Assembly (NCBI RefSeq): GCF_004022215.1
Contig: NZ_SAUZ01000023.1
Span: forward strand, 1-64,000
Direction: 5' to 3'
DNA from: Paenirhodobacter populi
GTDB taxonomy: Bacteria > Pseudomonadota > Alphaproteobacteria > Rhodobacterales > Rhodobacteraceae
Length of the DNA: 64,000 bases
In this document: positions 62,311 to 64,000 of the stretch, in pieces
Layout of the letters: each line of letters opens with the position of its first letter
How positions within the stretch are numbered: the first letter of the stretch is position 1
Position numbers and translations under genes: made by a program
The notes under the pieces: generated by a model
Database searches by the model: none
The model's input: only the letters and a program-made list of their open reading frames with translations
Told to the model about the DNA's origin: nothing

Positions 62311-64000
62311 TCACATCCACAGCATTTCGCGGCGCAGCTCGATATTCTCGGCGATGCGACGGGATTCGATTTCATGCAGCACCCGGCCGCGTTCCAGCAC
62401 GATGGTCCGGTCCGACAGCGCCAGCGCGAGGTCGAGGTTGTGGTCCACGATCACGATGGAAAGCCGGTCGCGCAGCCTGTCGAAGGTGCGGAAAAGCTGT
62501 TCCACGATGGCGGGGGCCAGGCCCTCGAACGGCTCGTCCAACAGCAGCACGCGGATGTCGCCCGACAGCGCCCGGGCGACGGCGGCCATCTGCTGTTCGC
62601 CCCCCGACATCCGGTCCGCCGGCATGTCGAGCCGGTCGCGCAGGCGCGGGAAATAGTCGAGGATCTCGTCCAGCGACCAATGCGTGCCCTCGCCCGTCTG
62701 GCGCCGGATGCGCCCCAGCTCCAGATTCTCGCGCACGGTCATGCCGGCGAACAGCCCCCGCCCCTGCGGCACATAGCCGATGCCCAGTCGCGCGATCTGC
62801 GCGCTGCTGCGCCCCGCCAGTTCGTGATCCATCAGCCGGATCGAGCCAGAGGACGGCTTCACGATCCCCGTCACCGCCTTCAGGACCGAGGACTTGCCCG
62901 CCCCGTTGCGCCCCAGCAGGGCCAGAATCTCCCCCCTGTGCAGGTCGAAGCTGATATCTTGCAGGATATGGCTTTTGCCGTAATGCAGGTTGACCTTGTC
63001 CAGCGTCAGGATCTTCTCGTCCGAGAATTGCCCCTGCCGGGCCGAGGCCGCGACCTCGGTGGTGCCGGAGCCGATGTAGATCTCGCGCACCTCCTGCGAG
63101 TTGCGGGCATCGTCCACGGTGCCGTCGACCAGAACCTTGCCGTCGGCCATGACCGTCACATGGTCGGCCAGTTCGAAGATGCGGTCGATGTCATGTTCCA
63201 CCAGCAGCACCGGCAGCACCGTCGAGACATCCTTTATCAGCAGCCCGACCCGTTCGCGCTCGGCCACGGACAGCCCGGCCAGCGGTTCGTCCGCCAGCAG
63301 CACCCGCGGTTCCGTCGCCAGCGCCAGCCCCAGATCCAGCAGCCGCTGCCCGCCGTAGGAAAGCGAGCCCGCGCGGGCGTCCTCCATCCCCGCCAGCCCG
63401 ACCCAGAGCAGCATGTCCTCGACCTTGGCATGGACCTCGGCCACGCCATCCTTGTCGCGCAGCATGGCGGAGCGGCTCGGATGCCGGGCCTGCACGGCAA
63501 GGCGGATGTTCTCCGCCACCGTCAGATCGGGAAACAGGTTGGTGATCTGGAACGAGCGGCCAAGGCCGAAGTTCGCGATCCGGTCCGGCGCATGGCCGGA
63601 CATGTCCTGCCCCAGCAGCGACACCCGGCCGGCGCTGGTCGGGATGAGCCCCGACATCAGGTTGAACGCGGTGGTCTTGCCCGCCCCGTTCGGCCCGAGC
63701 AGCGCGTGCAGCGTGCGGTCCTGCACCCGGATCGACACATCGCTGACCGCCTTGAGCGCGCCGAAGGTCTTGGAAATCCCCTCGGCCACCAGAACGTCGC
63801 CACCGCCCGCGTCGCGCGCGGTGATCGCCGCAGGCATCGGATGTTTGCCCGCCTTTCGCCCGGCCATCGCCGCCCCGGTTTCGGGCGCCGGGAACAGCCG
63901 CCTGCGCACCTGCCCCGCGATCCCGACCAGCCCCTGACGCGCATACATCACGAAGCCCAGAAAGATCAGGCCGAACCAGAACAGCCAGTTTTCCGTGTAG
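62311..64000 (-). CDS. Fused branched-chain-type ABC transporter: LivM C-terminus + LivG + LivF (cut by window edge)
   Basis: An open frame that runs off the right edge. The first residues (YTENWLFWFGLIFLGFVMYA) are the last membrane segment of a LivM-type permease; no stop separates them from two ATPases. ATPase one (LivG-like): GPNGAGKTT, LSYGGQRLLDLGLAL, LLADEPLAGLS. ATPase two (LivF-like): GRNGAGKSS, MSGGEQQMAAVARALSGD, LLLDEPFEGLAP. It would therefore be a permease-ATPase-ATPase triple fusion of the HAAT family, which imports amino acids, amides and short organic acids. ATG/GTG codons near 63951 are internal. The four catabolic genes follow within 10 bp steps. Confidence 0.88.
   Translation of the reverse strand, partial: YTENWLFWFGLIFLGFVMYARQGLVGIAGQVRRRLFPAPETGAAMAGRKAGKHPMPAAITARDAGGGDVLVAEGISKTFGALKAVSDVSIRVQDRTLHALLGPNGAGKTTAFNLMSGLIPTSAGRVSLLGQDMSGHAPDRIANFGLGRSFQITNLFPDLTVAENIRLAVQARHPSRSAMLRDKDGVAEVHAKVEDMLLWVGLAGMEDARAGSLSYGGQRLLDLGLALATEPRVLLADEPLAGLSVAERERVGLLIKDVSTVLPVLLVEHDIDRIFELADHVTVMADGKVLVDGTVDDARNSQEVREIYIGSGTTEVAASARQGQFSDEKILTLDKVNLHYGKSHILQDISFDLHRGEILALLGRNGAGKSSVLKAVTGIVKPSSGSIRLMDHELAGRSSAQIARLGIGYVPQGRGLFAGMTVRENLELGRIRRQTGEGTHWSLDEILDYFPRLRDRLDMPADRMSGGEQQMAAVARALSGDIRVLLLDEPFEGLAPAIVEQLFRTFDRLRDRLSIVIVDHNLDLALALSDRTIVLERGRVLHEIESRRIAENIELRREMLWM

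Overview
The window is a high-GC (by eye roughly two thirds G+C) alphaproteobacterial chromosome segment. Gene content, Tat-type binding proteins, ATGA-overlapping operons and a repeated intergenic element with the core CCATAAATATCCCGGGGG all point to a Paracoccus/Rhodobacter-like member of the Rhodobacteraceae. That placement is an inference from content, not from a marker gene. No rRNA, tRNA, CRISPR array, phage or IS element was seen.

Region 1 (1-19.6 kb) looks like one catabolic regulon. Three minus-strand operons (acyl-CoA dehydrogenase/SDR/DUF993/TIM-barrel isomerase/EtfBA; CoA transferase/enoyl-CoA hydratase; CUT2 sugar-type ABC transporter with Zn-alcohol dehydrogenase, aldehyde dehydrogenase and GMC oxidoreductase) and two divergent aldo/keto reductases share a 16-bp near-palindrome (GTAACTATCCGGTTAC-like) in their promoter regions. 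A TetR-family gene lies divergent from the transporter and is the obvious candidate regulator. The enzymes can be ordered as uptake, oxidation of an alcohol to an acid, CoA activation, desaturation, hydration, oxidation and cleavage; the substrate is unknown.

Region 2 (19.6-23.5 kb) holds a transglutaminase-like protein, a second Zn-alcohol dehydrogenase, a flavin-reductase-like protein and a third aldo/keto reductase. Region 3 (23.7-29.4 kb) is a minus-strand operon of a FepA-like TonB receptor, a SAM methyltransferase with a C-terminal regulatory domain, a small secreted protein and a YncE-like beta-propeller. Region 4 (29.7-34.9 kb) has a DEDDh exonuclease with BRCT domain and an ssuACBD sulfonate operon. 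Region 5 (35.3-46.9 kb) is mixed: DUF1194 vWA protein, FAD amine oxidoreductase, GFA protein, the divergent alkylation-repair pair ada and ycaQ-like, an Lrp regulator with an NtaA-type monooxygenase, a sugar transporter gene broken by a perfect 73-bp tandem duplication, an Frm2/Hbn1-like nitroreductase and an MBL-fold protein.

Region 6 (47.1-58.3 kb) encodes an 836-aa two-domain glycosyltransferase, a 2339-aa monomodular reducing type I polyketide synthase (KS-AT-DH-central region-ER-KR-ACP, no thioesterase) and, directly abutting it, a PLP-dependent alpha-oxoamine synthase that could release the chain by decarboxylative condensation with an amino acid. This is the strongest candidate for an undescribed biosynthetic system. 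Region 7 (58.3-64 kb) is a convergent catabolic operon: a LivM-LivG-LivF fused ABC transporter protein, a 3-hydroxyacyl-CoA dehydrogenase-like enzyme, a BKACE enzyme, a histidinol-dehydrogenase-like enzyme and an SDR.

Nine copies of the intergenic element, most of them in convergent gaps, keep an invariant core and two hairpins whose first stem changes sequence while remaining paired.
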